DNA from: Acanthacorydalis orientalis
Lineage: Eukaryota; Arthropoda; Insecta; Megaloptera; Corydalidae
Assembly (NCBI GenBank): GCA_034766995.1
Contig: CM068315.1
Location: forward strand, 45,870,162-45,934,161
Length of the DNA: 64,000 nt
Reading direction: 5' to 3'
Shown here: piece after piece, positions 36,970 to 48,840 of the stretch
How positions within the stretch are numbered: the stretch's first letter is position 1
Layout: every line of letters begins with the position of its first letter
The notes under the pieces: generated by a model
Told to the model about the DNA's origin: nothing
The model's input: the letters and a program-made list of their open reading frames with translations, nothing else
Databases searched by the model: none
Position numbers and translations under genes: made by a program

Positions 36970-37340
36970 GTCTACATGCAATATTTAATATAATAATATA
37001 ATCGTTCGCATAAAGCAGATGCGGTCTTGAATCGCGACAATAAATAATTATTTGCGTAAGTAAGGAAAAAGTGCACTCACATCTTCTCCCACTATTACAT
37101 ACGTCACCACTTATACGTATATATCTTGACAGTGGTGTGTTGTTGTGAGATATCCTCGACATAGTGTCGTCTGTACTTAGTCTCCCACCTGCTGAATGTT
37201 CTGTGTACCTGTATTGCAGTATCTAAGCCTGTTGCGGCCATGTTTATTGTCAGGCACTGTGATGAGTGTCCACTAGCCGCGGCCACCCAGTGAGCTACGG
37301 TCCGACCACTGCAAGAAGAGATTCTAATTTCTAATAAAGT
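36970..37340. other. GC-richer island around the ankyrin-like candidate
   Basis: The minus strand stays open from 37430 to 37104 (108 codons), longer than the candidate exon. AACATGGCCGC at 37235-37244 (minus) doubles as a Pho/YY1-like word. The island also holds CGACCACT (37303-37310). Confidence 0.4.
37209..37308 (-). CDS. Candidate ankyrin-repeat-like exon, 100 nt
   Basis: On the minus strand, a CTCTTCTTGCAG acceptor precedes 1 nt plus exactly 33 codons, the length of one ankyrin repeat. The translation starts GRTVAHWVAAASGHSS and ends ATGLDTAIQ, close to the ankyrin pattern G-T-P-L-H-x-A-A-x-x-G-H with one extra residue after HW. The donor CAG|GTACAC is weak; CAG|GTGGGA at 37186-37191 is an alternative. 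The 1 nt start completes the codon left open by 40786-40910. The extra residue and the weak donor could mean a decayed or chance match. Confidence 0.35.
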
Positions 37341-37444
37341 TGATAAAACACGTTTACTGTACAGAAACTTGCAGGCATTTGCAAAAATATTATTCCATAC
37401 AAGGACATAAATATATTCGATCGTAAACACAAATAAAATATGCG

Positions 37445-37449
<5 letters not shown>

Positions 37450-37489
<40 letters not shown>
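37450..37489. repeat. TA microsatellite
   Basis: Pure TA upstream (minus sense) of the ankyrin-like candidate. Confidence 0.95.
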
Positions 37490-37493
<4 letters not shown>

Positions 37494-38110
37494 GCATGGT
37501 GAAGAATAATGACGACAGTTACTTAACTTCTGAACAAATAAATATAATAATTAAATTAAATTTAATACCTATTCATTTTATAATTTTTATATAAAATCAG
37601 CAGCAATCAAACAACATACTCAATATAATTTCATTTTCCAAGTTAGTCTTAAAACAGCTTAGCTTTAAACATTTTAAAGCTTTAACCTTTTTCAAGTTAT
37701 TATTTTTTGGAAATTATAAACAAACAACGAAAATATAAATAATCTGAGAAACTAAATATAGTAATTATAAAAGAAATAGATACTTATGAACAATAGACAA
37801 TTTTCTACTATGAAAATGAGATATTCTTGTGTAGATATTTGGTCTCAGCACTAATGTTCTCGCAATTTGGTATATTAACTATTATTTTTTTTATAAAAAC
37901 TCTGAATTGATATCTTAGAAAATATAAAACCATACAAAAAGTAATAAAAATCATAAAATATCGAATAAACCACTTAATTAGGCGATTTATTACACTATAG
38001 TTCAAGTTTTATATAAAAAATATTATCGTCGAAATTAGTAAGTATCTATAAAAATTAAACATTCGTTCAGTATTCTATTTATATATCGAAAGAAGTGAAA
38101 TAGAATAACT

Positions 38111-38164
<54 letters not shown>

Positions 38165-39065
38165 TATTAAATATATTAAATGATAAAGTATTAAAAAAAT
38201 TAAGTTTTATGAGTTATTTTATGTACATATTGAATTTAAAAAATCCATATATTTATTTAAGGAAATTTTTTATTCAGGTGTAATGAGATTTATATAATTA
38301 TTTAATAATTGTCTATAAAGAACTCTATGTACTCGTATTCCTGTCATCATAAAATGTTTATATCTTTTTAAATTATGGAACAAAAATATTATATTGTAGT
38401 GAAATTAAACAAAAAAATTAATATATCCAGAAAAATAAGTAGATAAAATTTATACACTAATTATTAACTTGGAACGAGTTTTAACTCTTCATGGATTGAT
38501 AATGTTGGTAATCTATTTTATGGTTAATATGTTATTGACTTACATGCGTTTACTGAACATTATTTTAGTAAGATAGAGTTTTTTAAAATTAAATAAATTA
38601 TGGTATAAAGTAATACAATAATTATATAATAGTATAGAAAATATATTAATCAATAGTATGATTTGAGACGATATTCTGAATTGTAAGTGAAAGATAAGTG
38701 GACTTTTTAAATTCTTTATTAAAAATTGAACGCTATTTTTGTTTGATAATTAAATATAATTAGATATATAGAGATATAGACTTCCTTCACATTTTTCAAA
38801 ATATTTGACAAAAGGTAAAATATATAACTTTCATATTTTATCAATGAAAATAAAAGTGTAATTTGTAGTTTTTATGTAAAGTTAATGAATGAGGTCAAAA
38901 GAAATTTGGAAAGAATTAATCGTAACTTGTGCTGATACGATTCTCATGTGTCTGTATATATATATATTACATAATGTTAAATAAGTAGATATAGAAATAT
39001 TTGTGTAATGTAATTGCATGCGAATGTTGAAATTATATAATGAAAATAATATGATAGAATAAATC
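37490..39065. other. AT-rich unique DNA
   Basis: If the two minus-strand exon candidates are real this would be part of their intron. No other structure. Confidence 0.6.
38119..38163. repeat. TA microsatellite
   Basis: Pure TA. Confidence 0.95.
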
Positions 39066-39069
39066 TATA

Positions 39070-39300
39070 TAAAAGTAAAAACCATGTCGCCTGGTCATGT
39101 GAAAGAGCAATTAGACTCATCTCGTACGTGTAATTTAAATGTCGACCACTGCGAAAATCAGCAATGTTGTCAACGCCCAATTGATATTCTCAGTTTGCCT
39201 GTAACTTAGATCTGATAATGGTGTCGAGGTTTAAATGTTCCATAGACATGCAATTATTGCAATTTATTACTCTGTGTGTGGAGATGCAATGTACATCTTT
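39070..39300. other. GC-richer island, unassigned
   Basis: It contains CGACCACTGCG (39143-39153), nearly identical to a word at 37303. On the minus strand this reads TTTTCGCAG|TGGTCG, acceptor-like. The 67-codon minus frame has no family resemblance. Confidence 0.3.
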
Positions 39301-39366
39301 CGAATTGATCTTAATAATTGATTATAGAAATTCATTTTTGAGATTATTTTAATTTCACAATAAATA

Positions 39367-39370
<4 letters not shown>

Positions 39371-39410
<40 letters not shown>
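39371..39410. repeat. TA microsatellite
   Basis: Pure TA. Confidence 0.95.
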
Positions 39411-39414
<4 letters not shown>

Positions 39415-40374
39415 TATATTTAGTTAAACAAAAGCTACAATTTAAATTGTTGAATAAGCTACGTTTAATATGAATAAAATCCAGTTTTATTAAATGGAAG
39501 AAAATCCAGGACCAATATATAACTTATTATTTTTTTTTTAAATATATATAATTATTAAAAAAGGAGTATTTCGTAAAGAAAAATAGATTTATAACTTATA
39601 TTATTCAATTTTACAAATTATTTCCTTACTTTCTAAATTAAAGTGTAATTGCAAAAATACAATGAAGAATATAAATTATTTATTATACGTATATTGAAGG
39701 AATACTTGTAAGCTTGCAACTTGATATATATATATATAACGTCTTATGATAATAATTATCAAAAAATGTTAAAAAATCAGTAATGTAATAAACTAAATTA
39801 TATTATTCCACATTCATACACATATTTGAGGTTGAATTTAATAACTACCAAATATTTTATAAACACAATAAAATATTTAATTAAGTATCGACATAAAATG
39901 ACAAAAATGAACGAACAGCCATTAAGTGATGTTTACTGAAAATAATTGAATCGTTTATGCGAAATTAGTTGCCATAAGAGATCAATAAAACTTCAGAAAT
40001 TGGATCTTTATTGAGTATTAATAATAATATATACTTTCATATATATATATATATATATTTATATCTGTGCGTAGACAATTTTTAATTAACGACAAATTAT
40101 ACATATTTGTTTAATATACATTCAAATTATACATAAATTTGTTCAATTAAGTGAATATCTATAATTTGATATTTTATGGGTTTTCAACTGTATATGGTAT
40201 TAATACAGTTTCATTAAAATACAATTAACATAATTTTTACATGTTTTTTTAATAGCTTACTAATTGAACAAACAACATTTTGATGAAATTAAAAACTATA
40301 TTTATTGAATAGCAATAAACTCAGAAATTGTTTTATGCAATTCTCATTTAATAATTAATTTCTGATTTTTCGTA
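39411..40374. other. AT-rich unique DNA
   Basis: Short TA runs at 39724-39739 and 40038-40063 only. Confidence 0.65.
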
Positions 40375-40376
40375 TA

Positions 40377-40442
<66 letters not shown>

Positions 40443-40443
40443 G

Positions 40444-40476
<33 letters not shown>

Positions 40477-40500
40477 ATCTATATATATATACATATATAT
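40375..40500. repeat. TA and TG compound array
   Basis: About 65 bp TA, ATG break, TA, seven TG units, TCTATATA. Confidence 0.95.
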
Positions 40501-40618
40501 GATGAAGTACATAGAAAATATTGCATATACAAATATGAACTGTCAAAGAAACATAAAATTCAAATCGGAAATTCACAACAGTTTCAATTTGAAACCAATA
40601 GTGTGTGTCTAAACATTG

Positions 40619-40620
<2 letters not shown>

Positions 40621-40676
<56 letters not shown>
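40621..40676. repeat. TA microsatellite
   Basis: About 55 bp pure TA close to the 40786 exon candidate. Confidence 0.95.
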
Positions 40677-40678
<2 letters not shown>

Positions 40679-40785
40679 CTGTATACACACGTACATATAA
40701 AAAATATATGAGTTGTTTATGTATAACAACAGTTCACAGTATAAAAGTGAATAATCAGGAATGCAGCATCAAAGCATCGACTTAC

Positions 40786-40910
40786 TTATGCGCGTCAGTG
40801 GTGGTTCCGCGAACTAATCTTGAGACGCCGTCAACGAAGCCTCTGACGAGAACTAAACCGAGTAATTGACAACATAATTTCGTTAACCAGAAAATGTAGC
40901 GGAACGTTGG
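40786..40910 (-). CDS. Candidate internal exon, 125 nt, unknown protein
   Basis: On the minus strand, a CTTTTGTAG acceptor precedes an open segment of 41 codons plus 2 nt and a strong donor AA|GTAAGT follows. The frame reads [14 protein letters not shown]..., then [18 protein letters not shown], then VRGTTTDAH: a hydrophobic part followed by a polar end. The stop codons bounding the frame lie inside the splice signals themselves (TAG at the acceptor, TAA in the donor). A frame this long can occur by chance in a GC-richer island. I do not recognise the protein. Its end phase (2 nt) fits the start of the candidate at 37209-37308. Confidence 0.35.
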
Positions 40911-41004
40911 CTACAAAAGCATGGCTAAATAGCACATGGGAAGCGAACTCACGCATCATTTCGCAGCGTATATCTGTTAAGTAATATGTATGAGTCTTGC
41001 AAGA

Positions 41005-41007
<3 letters not shown>

Positions 41008-41046
<39 letters not shown>

Positions 41047-41047
41047 T
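41008..41047. repeat. TA microsatellite
   Basis: Pure TA with a CATATA end. Confidence 0.95.
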
Positions 41048-41368
41048 TAAAATTGTAAATGTTTTCTAATCATTTTCAATTATGTATTACCAATTGTTAA
41101 ATTACTTTGATTAATGTGTATCATTTCCTACTCTAAAAATTATCAATTTTATTTTTAATTTGATAAATATGCTTGTCTCTATTTTATTCGGTATTATTTA
41201 TTAAACATATTTTTCTTTTTTAATTATTTCGGATATATTATTTAGATTCAAGATCATAAATGTTTTTTGCATGTGATTTCAGGATTTGTACAACAAAATT
41301 TATTGGTAGCCTCTACTTTTTTGTAATAATGTTCTTCATTTTCTAACAAAGTATACTTAATTATTTTA

Positions 41369-41408
<40 letters not shown>

Positions 41409-42000
41409 TGGGTTAGCTATAATTATATTATATTTTAATGTTTCGATTAGCTATAAAATATACAGAAAAAAAATAAATATAATGAAATTAAAATCATATA
41501 ATTAAAAATAAAGAGATAAGGTAATAAGTGTATAGATAAACATTGATATAAAAATTAAGGTGTAATTTTATTATTAAAATAATTTTATAAATATTAAAAT
41601 ACGTTAAGATTGGTAAAAAATACTCGATTTTTACCGAATAACAAAATATCGAATACTTATAACTTTTACGAAAAATTTTGTTAATAATTTTGAATATGCT
41701 GAATTCAGTATTAGGGTTTTAAGAGATAATCGTCTTGTATTAAGGGCTTATAGGTCATTCATTTATTTTATAAATGTGTGAAAACTTTTATAAATATACA
41801 AAATGTATAAATAACAATTACTTAAGTTCTTCTATTAGTTTTTGGAAGAGTGAAGTCTGCAATTAAATTTTATCTTCATCACTTTCTATGACACTTTTAA
41901 TTAAGTTATTTTTCTTTAAAGTATCTTTTGATACTTGTTTTTTTCCGAAAATAAAAATTTCTAGATATAAATTTTTTTAAAAAAAAACTTTAAAATACAA
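41048..42000. other. AT-rich unique DNA
   Basis: One TA array at 41372; no gene. Confidence 0.65.
41372..41405. repeat. TA microsatellite
   Basis: Pure TA. Confidence 0.95.
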
Positions 42001-42002
42001 AT

Positions 42003-42572
42003 TGTGGGTGGTAGGAAAATAATTGCGGTTTTTGTTTTCTGAAATCTAACCTAATTTTTTCAATCGAGTGTCATTTTATCATGTTCATGTTAATATCATT
42101 TTAAATGCATTTTTCGGTCTAGACATTGGTAAAATTGACTTTGGTTTTATTGTTAATTTTGTTTCAAATTGGGCTATTGAATTGAAAATGAAAAATAAGC
42201 AAATAAGAGCAATTTTTGTTCAAAAGGGGTGGTTAAGCAGTAGAAACTGCTCGTAAACTAAACGATGCTTTTGGTGTGGGTACTGTTAAGTATCTTACGG
42301 TGCAATGGTGGTTTCAAAAATTTCATGCTGGAATCGAGAGCCTTGAAGATGAAGAAGTCATGGGATTCCTTCTTCAGTACATAGCGACCAATTGAAGGCG
42401 TTAGTTGAATTAGAACCACACACAATAATTTGAGAGCGTCAAAAAAGTTATATGTTAGTCATATAACAGTTCTGGACCACTTAAAATAGGAAAATCAAAA
42501 AAGTTTCACAAATGGGTGCCGCACGAACTAAACGAAAACCAATAAATCATAACTATTTTTCTGCCGACCTAA
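42003..42572 (+). mobile_element. Non-autonomous mariner-derived element, copy 4 (about 570 bp, different deletion)
   Basis: A degenerate left TIR (TGTGGGTGGTAGG) and a right end CTGCCGACCTAA followed by TA bound the element. The plus strand shows KQIRAIF, ETARKLNDAFGVGT-like, VQWWFQKF and VLDHLK words in broken frames. Unlike the other copies it also keeps a KWVPHELNEN-like stretch, the usual mariner linker motif, before jumping to the 3' terminus. The breakpoint is therefore further into the gene and arose separately. The DDD catalytic domain is missing. Confidence 0.85.
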
Positions 42573-42671
42573 TAGATAATAAAATATATTTTACATACTT
42601 GTTAAATTATGCAAAATACTTTAGAAAATGTAACCAGTTAAAAAATAAATATAGTTAAGTAATACTTATGC

Positions 42672-42676
<5 letters not shown>

Positions 42677-42708
<32 letters not shown>
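42677..42708. repeat. TA microsatellite
   Basis: Lies 100 bp after mariner copy 4. Confidence 0.95.
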
Positions 42709-42710
<2 letters not shown>

Positions 42711-42849
42711 GTAGGTGCATATGTCTGTATGTAAGTGGAAATGATATATATGAGTAAAGGTTTTTGTAATTTACATAATGTCAAGTTCAAACAGTGTAAA
42801 ACAAAAATAAAATTTACAAGGTTCAAAACTGTACAACATGCCACTGTCA

Positions 42850-43240
42850 AAATCCGACTTAAGACTTTCTCAACACTAGTTACTTAGTGGAATTTGACCA
42901 TTTCATAGTTTCGAAAATAAAGAAGAACGAAAGCAAATGTCAACAGCAGTAATCCCATCATGAAAGTATTTGTGGTAAATTTGCATGCCAAAAATTATGA
43001 ATGCCGTGAATTTATAGCCTCATTTAAAGGAGTATATGCAAGGAGGCCATGGAATAATCTGACTTTTTGTTATACAGATTATGTGCGGTGGACCACATTG
43101 TGCAAACAGCTTCCAAGTATTGGGGGATTATCAGCAGGGGGGAGGTCATAAATTATGACAAATTAGGGTCGACCACTACGTGACAGGATTACAGTCAAAG
43201 AGTTGTATAGATCGCCATGTTTGTGTTTTCTGAATGTTCC
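42850..43240. promoter_or_regulatory. Candidate enhancer with POU and RUNX motifs
   Basis: This island has an exact POU octamer ATTTGCAT (42979-42986) and three RUNX/Runt-type words: TGTGGT (42971-42976), TGCGGT (43084-43089) and ACCACA (43092-43097). A CTCF-like CAGCAGGGGGGAGG lies at 43132-43145. A 63-codon frame at 42960-43151 has no family resemblance. The composition is what one expects of a conserved non-coding element. Confidence 0.4.
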
Positions 43241-43299
43241 GTATATAAAGTAATACATATATGCAGAAAATACACACTTTTACAAAAACACATGCATGC

Positions 43300-43301
<2 letters not shown>

Positions 43302-43364
<63 letters not shown>
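43302..43364. repeat. TA microsatellite
   Basis: About 60 bp pure TA after the POU/RUNX island. Confidence 0.95.
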
Positions 43365-43367
<3 letters not shown>

Positions 43368-43894
43368 AAATAAATGTATGTGTAAAATTCTACGACTTTA
43401 CTATTGTTTTGGATATATATTTATTTCTGAAATTTTTAATATCGTTACCAGACAAATATGTAAATTTTTAAATTTACAACAAATATGGGCAGAACATTGC
43501 TTGAAATGTCCAGCATATTAAATTACTTTTAAATGAGCCACTTTACATTTTTGAATTATTACAAACGAAGCAGTTTACTTACAATACTAATTACTTTATA
43601 GAAAATGATAAATTTGTTAAAGAAACTGGTTTTCAAAATAATAAATTTCAGTATAATATATACGATAAAATAAACATACTAATGAATAATAAATCAACGT
43701 ATTAAGATTAAATTTTGAAAAGATATATTTGGATTCTCGAAACATTTTCTTCTTTTATATAATATATGACTTTGTATTAAAAATGTCTCATCCTGAATAG
43801 CCAAAATTATTTTTTAATTCATATTAAAAAATAAATATGATTCATGGTACTTCGTAAATATTTTGTTTTCATAATAAATCTTCATCATCAATAA

Positions 43895-43942
<48 letters not shown>

Positions 43943-44386
43943 TAATACTAAATATTAAATTAAAATTCAATAAGTATATATTTTCTAACAGAAAAATTAA
44001 CTGAATGATTATTAATTTAGTAATTCTACATTACTGAAAGATATGTAAAAGATATTTAAAAGAAAATCTAATTATTATTTTATTATCAATTATTCATAGT
44101 TGTGTATAGTAATAACATAAATTAAAAAAAAATCTTCAAAGTGAATCAAGTTTAATATACGAAAAATATAAATTTATATTTAAAAGAGTTAATTAATATA
44201 AAAGTAATAAAATCAAATAATTAATAAATTCTATAGAAAAAAAAATTATTTTTATAAACTTTTTAGCAATAAATGTAAGTAATTATATAAAATAAAATTT
44301 TAGATAATAAATGCAGTAAATATTATATTTCCAAGATCTATTATGATAAGAAAGAAATAGAATATATATATATATATTAGTTAGAT
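43365..44386. other. AT-rich unique DNA
   Basis: One TA array at 43898; no gene. Confidence 0.65.
43898..43940. repeat. TA microsatellite
   Basis: Pure TA. Confidence 0.95.
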
Positions 44387-44725
44387 ATTTGGATTTATGT
44401 TTTGTTTAATTATTTAATTGAATTATTATGTAATTTAATTTTTGTACTTTTATAGAATGAAATCATACAAGTTTAAATTATTGTTTGTTAAATTAAGCTT
44501 ATATAGTACACATACTAAGATATATATATATATATGTTTGTGTATATATGCATATTATTATGTATATTATTTACATATTTGGATTCATGTTCTGTGTAAT
44601 TACTTAACAGAATATTTATATAATCTAATTTTTGTACTTTTATAGAATGAAACCATACAAATTTAAAATAATGTTTGTTAAATTAAACTTATATAGGTAC
44701 ACAAATGTATATATATATATATATA
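44387..44725. repeat. Tandem duplication, 190 bp period, two copies
   Basis: Unit 1 (44387-44576) and unit 2 (from 44577) share the ATTTGGATT start, a TTTTTGTACTTTTATAGAAT block, a CATACAA block and a GTTTGTTAAATTAA block, and each carries a short TA array in the same place. Identity is high but not perfect, so the duplication is not recent. Confidence 0.8.
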
Positions 44726-45948
44726 GAAAGAGAGAGAGAGACATATATATATATATATATATATCGCGATAGAAATATTTTAAAAACATGAAACTTTTTT
44801 AAAAATATTGTTAGTCATTGTTATTTAGTAATATAAATAAAAAACAATTTATATATGCGGAGTAGATATTTATAGGAAATTCAAGAAAAGATGGTTTATC
44901 AAAAAAATATTCTATTATAAAGTTAATATTCATATCTCAAAAAAAGGTTTTCTATGAAAAAAATGTTTTTTTTTATTTTATATAAAATTAATGTACCGAT
45001 ACTTCTCTGAATTTGACTGAAAAATAATTCTGTTAAGTGAGAAAAAACTTCTTAATAGTTGAAAATTTATTTTTGTTATAATAGAAAAATAGAAATGTAT
45101 AAATATATATTAGAAAAAAATATATATTAAAGAAAATCCAGCAATACACTCTTTAACATGGAAATGTTTTATTCAATCGTACAACAAATTTATTGTTACT
45201 ACTTCAGAATTAAAAAAGATGAAATAAACATTATTTTGCTTTTTAAAATAAATATAATCCAAAAATGAATATTTACTTTACACAGAGAATAAATTAAACC
45301 GAATATGAAATTTTGTAAATCAATTTTTTTCATTAAATATAATACACTCAACGAAAAATTGAATAAAAATGTGTCACATTAATAGAAATTTGATAAAAAT
45401 AAATGTATTTTTAAATACTGCCTGATTTATGTTTTTTTATTCAATGTTAATAATGTTATTAATATTAACAATTCAATGTTATTAATAGTGATTCTTCAAT
45501 CTAATTTGATATATACCATAGACATAAATTCGAATTAACCTACATATTAATGTTAGGAACCTGGCTGTGATCGCAATAATAAACGTTATTTAAAACACTT
45601 ATACTCTTCACGGTTATGGCATCCTACATATCCATTAATTTATTTTTGTTATTTTACTTAATGAGAGATCAGAGTAGTAAAAGCTTTATTTTATTTTTCT
45701 GGTTCATAAAAGTTTAATTACTTTTGTGTGGATTAAATGTATATTATAAAGTACAATTAATAAAGTTTTCATATAAGATTTTGTTTGTAATCAACAAAAC
45801 TTGTTAGATTATTATTTTATTTTATAATAATATTCATTAAAATTAAAAATTTCTATTTTATTTAGTTTCAATTTACACGATGTAGAAGTAAAATACACTT
45901 AAAATTTACTTTTTAATTTAATTTTCCATTATAGTTATACTTGCTTCT

Positions 45949-45951
<3 letters not shown>
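44726..45951. other. AT-rich unique DNA
   Basis: Begins with a GA/TA compound repeat (44725-44764); no gene. Confidence 0.65.

Positions 45952-45996
<45 letters not shown>
45952..45996. repeat. TA microsatellite
   Basis: Pure TA ending at the 46000 island. Confidence 0.95.
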
Positions 45997-45999
<3 letters not shown>

Positions 46000-46002
<3 letters not shown>

Positions 46003-46260
46003 TAGAAAAATATTTTCTTGTGACGACAATTAGTGAGGCACGAATAAGATCTCCCAGAAGGCAAAACCGAGAGATAGTATCTAAGTAATCCATTGCATTT
46101 TGTTCATTGTAAGTTCGTTACAAATAAGCAATTTTCCAGTAATACCCTTTTGTGTTTTAGGGCGGATGTTCGTATATATATTTACATAATGCGTGCGTGA
46201 CCGCCTCGGTGGCTTCATTGAGCTTACTACAGTAAGTTACTTCATGGTGTATTGTTTTCA
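46000..46260. other. GC-richer island around the 46161 exon-like segment
   Basis: It holds GACGACAATTAGTGAG (homeodomain-type TAAT core), CCCAGAAGG and CCGCCTCGGTGG. It lies directly after the TA array ending at 45996. Confidence 0.3.
46161..46231 (+). other. Exon-like segment, 71 nt
   Basis: A good acceptor (CTTTTGTGTTTTAG) and donor (ACA|GTAAGT) enclose 23 codons plus 2 nt with one open frame (GGCSYIYLHNACVTASVASL start). There is no recognised product and no partner exon. It may be a non-coding exon or chance. Confidence 0.2.
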
Positions 46261-47859
46261 GTTGGATATAATAATAATATAATGTAAAGTTTTATGGTGA
46301 AATCTAAAAAAGAACATGTTATTTAAAAATGACGAAATGAATATCGATTTGTATGAATAAATATTCATATACAAACATTGTTTCTGTAATAGTTATATTA
46401 AAATTTAAGTATTTTTTTCAACTTTTTGTTTCGTGAAACGTTTTCATAATTATTTGTATCGAAAACATCAAAAACAATTTAATATTCAAATCAATCTTGT
46501 TGACTTAGATTTTTTTTCAAAATAAAATAACGTAAAATGACATAAATGTATAGTAATAAAATTTTAAAATATAAGTTTTACTAAAAAATACCTAGAACAT
46601 AACTACTTCATTGATAAACTAGATTGCAACGATTTATTAACGAAATATTGGAAATAATATTTTAATATACAAAGTATTATTTAATTTGAGAAATGTATAT
46701 AATTGATTCTACAAAGTATAAAAGTACTAATCAACGTAGTTTGACTTATTAAAAAAAATGCTAATTTTGATGCAAAATAAATATATTTTTAATTTACTGA
46801 CAGAGTAGAAGGATGCATGTACTAAGAAAAAATATTTTTTAATAACTTTTATAATTTATTTATTATGCATCAGGGATGTTTTGTTTTATACTTTTAAATT
46901 TATTTATATAATCTGAGACGTTTTGATTAGAAAAAAAGTGTATTTGTTTTATAAAAGAATATATTAAATATAAATATATTCAATATATATTCAATATAAA
47001 AATGTTTCATAAGGGCAATAAAATATATATCATGTTCATATCTCGTACTGTATCTCCTAATTTCCTTGTACAAAAAAAATACATAAATATTTGTATATAT
47101 ATATATATATATATATATATAAGACATATGTACATGTCTCTATAGATTCAATATTTAAATTTAATTATTCAATGTATATTTTTATATAAATTTTTATTAA
47201 TGCCACTTAATAATACAACTGTTAATTGTAATTTTATTAGAAATGAAACAACCCAAAAGTTATAATAAGAAATTAAAAAAAAGTCTTTGTCGATTGAATT
47301 CTAAATACTTTTTCAATAGAATTTCAAAATCGAAAAATGAAACTTTCACGAAATAGTACATTTCAAGTATCGATGTAATTGAAGCAACTGTCGTTTCATA
47401 TGACAATAATTTAATATAAGTGGTTATTATAAATTCAATCTTCGATATGAATAACATATGGATAAGATTTAATTTGTACTAGTACAATTAATACAGTTAA
47501 ACTAATTATTCATTAATCAAATATTTTCATAAGTATCATTCGAAGTATAATTATTTTCAAATGGCGTATCAAAAATTTACAAGTAGACTTTTTACTACAC
47601 ACTTGAATAAACTATTATGTTGTCTAATAACAAAAGTAGATATACTAATATATTTTATTTTGTATATAATTTAAAGACATTATAAATAAAAGTCAACCCA
47701 TAAAGATATGGTTTGACTTTTTCAGAATGATCTAGAAATTAATGATAAATATTTCAAAAAGTCGATACGTATCTCAAACACAATAGAGTAACACAATTTA
47801 GTATATGGACCATTCAAGGAAAAAAAATTATCTTGCATCTGGATCACTTTTCGAACATA
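46261..47859. other. AT-rich unique DNA
   Basis: Short TA run at 47094-47120; no gene. Confidence 0.65.
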
Positions 47860-48240
47860 TGAACTACGATCCAGTGACGTCATATTGGATACGTAGATGT
47901 TCGAATTGTCACAGATGACATTGATAGAGCGGAGACAGTTAGGTGACAACAAAAATACGTTTCTTGTGCCCCCCTGTCGAGCTATTCTAACCGACAACAA
48001 GCGCAGCTATTTAGATCGGCTCAGCTACTGCGGCTAACGGTTAAGCACTGTTTGTTCTTTTACTAACACTCTGTGTGCATCTATTTAACGGTAGCTCTAA
48101 ACATCATTTATCTGTCTTAAGGGGGTCTTGATGATGGCATACCAGGACACAGGAATGAAATCATTTTCGTCCCATGACGTAGATTAAGGAATGTGCGTTA
48201 TGAATTGAACACTAGACATTTTAATATGTTTATTTAACGT
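47860..48240. other. GC-richer island with a 13 bp GC word
   Basis: TGTGCCCCCCTGT (47965-47977) recurs at 60360-60372. CGGCTCAGCTACTGCGGCTA follows near 48017. The 92-codon minus frame (47722-48000) has no recognised family. Confidence 0.35.
47965..47977 (-). promoter_or_regulatory. CTCF-like GC word
   Basis: The minus strand reads ACAGGGGGGCACA, identical to 60360-60372. The match to the CTCF core is partial (one extra G). Confidence 0.25.
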
Positions 48241-48757
48241 TCATTTCATGTCAAATGTACAGTATTCGGCACATTAGGTATAAATTTTCCTATTTGATCT
48301 GGTTTTATATTGTTTGATGTTTGGAAATACGATCTATAAACATATAATAGATATGAAACTTTTCCTTTCTAATTTATTTCAAAATATATTTTTCACAGTA
48401 AAAGGTTACCAAAAATACTTGGAATGAATTTATTAAAGTATTATAGAATTCAAGACGGTTATAATTACTAAATTAAAATAATATTAATAATTAATTCAAA
48501 TTAATAAATTAAGGGACATTAATGTTTCAACCAAAGTCAATAGTGTATTTTTCTATCCAGTAAAAGTAATTGAAGGAATATTAAAATTTTACACTTAATT
48601 CGCACATTATGAATACTGAAAGTTAGTATAAACATTAGTTAAGAAATTAAGATATAAAGTTAAATGAATAAAACTTAGATCTTCTTATTTAAATTTTTAT
48701 TATATGAAGAAGTATGATGAATGTACAATATTTTCTCTCTCCTCATCTGTCTAATTA
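48241..48757. other. AT-rich unique DNA, nothing seen
   Basis: Ends in a pyrimidine-rich lead into the CT/TA/AG repeat. Confidence 0.65.
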
Positions 48758-48768
48758 TCTCTCTCTCT

Positions 48769-48833
<65 letters not shown>

Positions 48834-48840
48834 TAGATAA
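48758..48840. repeat. CT, TA, AG palindromic microsatellite
   Basis: TCTCTCTCTTTC, about 38 bp TA, then about 11 AG units and GATA. The two flanks are complementary, so the whole can form one hairpin. Confidence 0.95.

Noticed and set aside
38977..39180. 67-codon minus frame in a GC-richer island
   Set aside because: No family features; hydrophobic AT-biased tail; no splice pair that fits other candidates.
41406..41460. TTGGGTTAGC after TA, resembling a mellifera-type mariner TIR
   Set aside because: The match ends after about 10 bases and no mariner sequence or second end follows.
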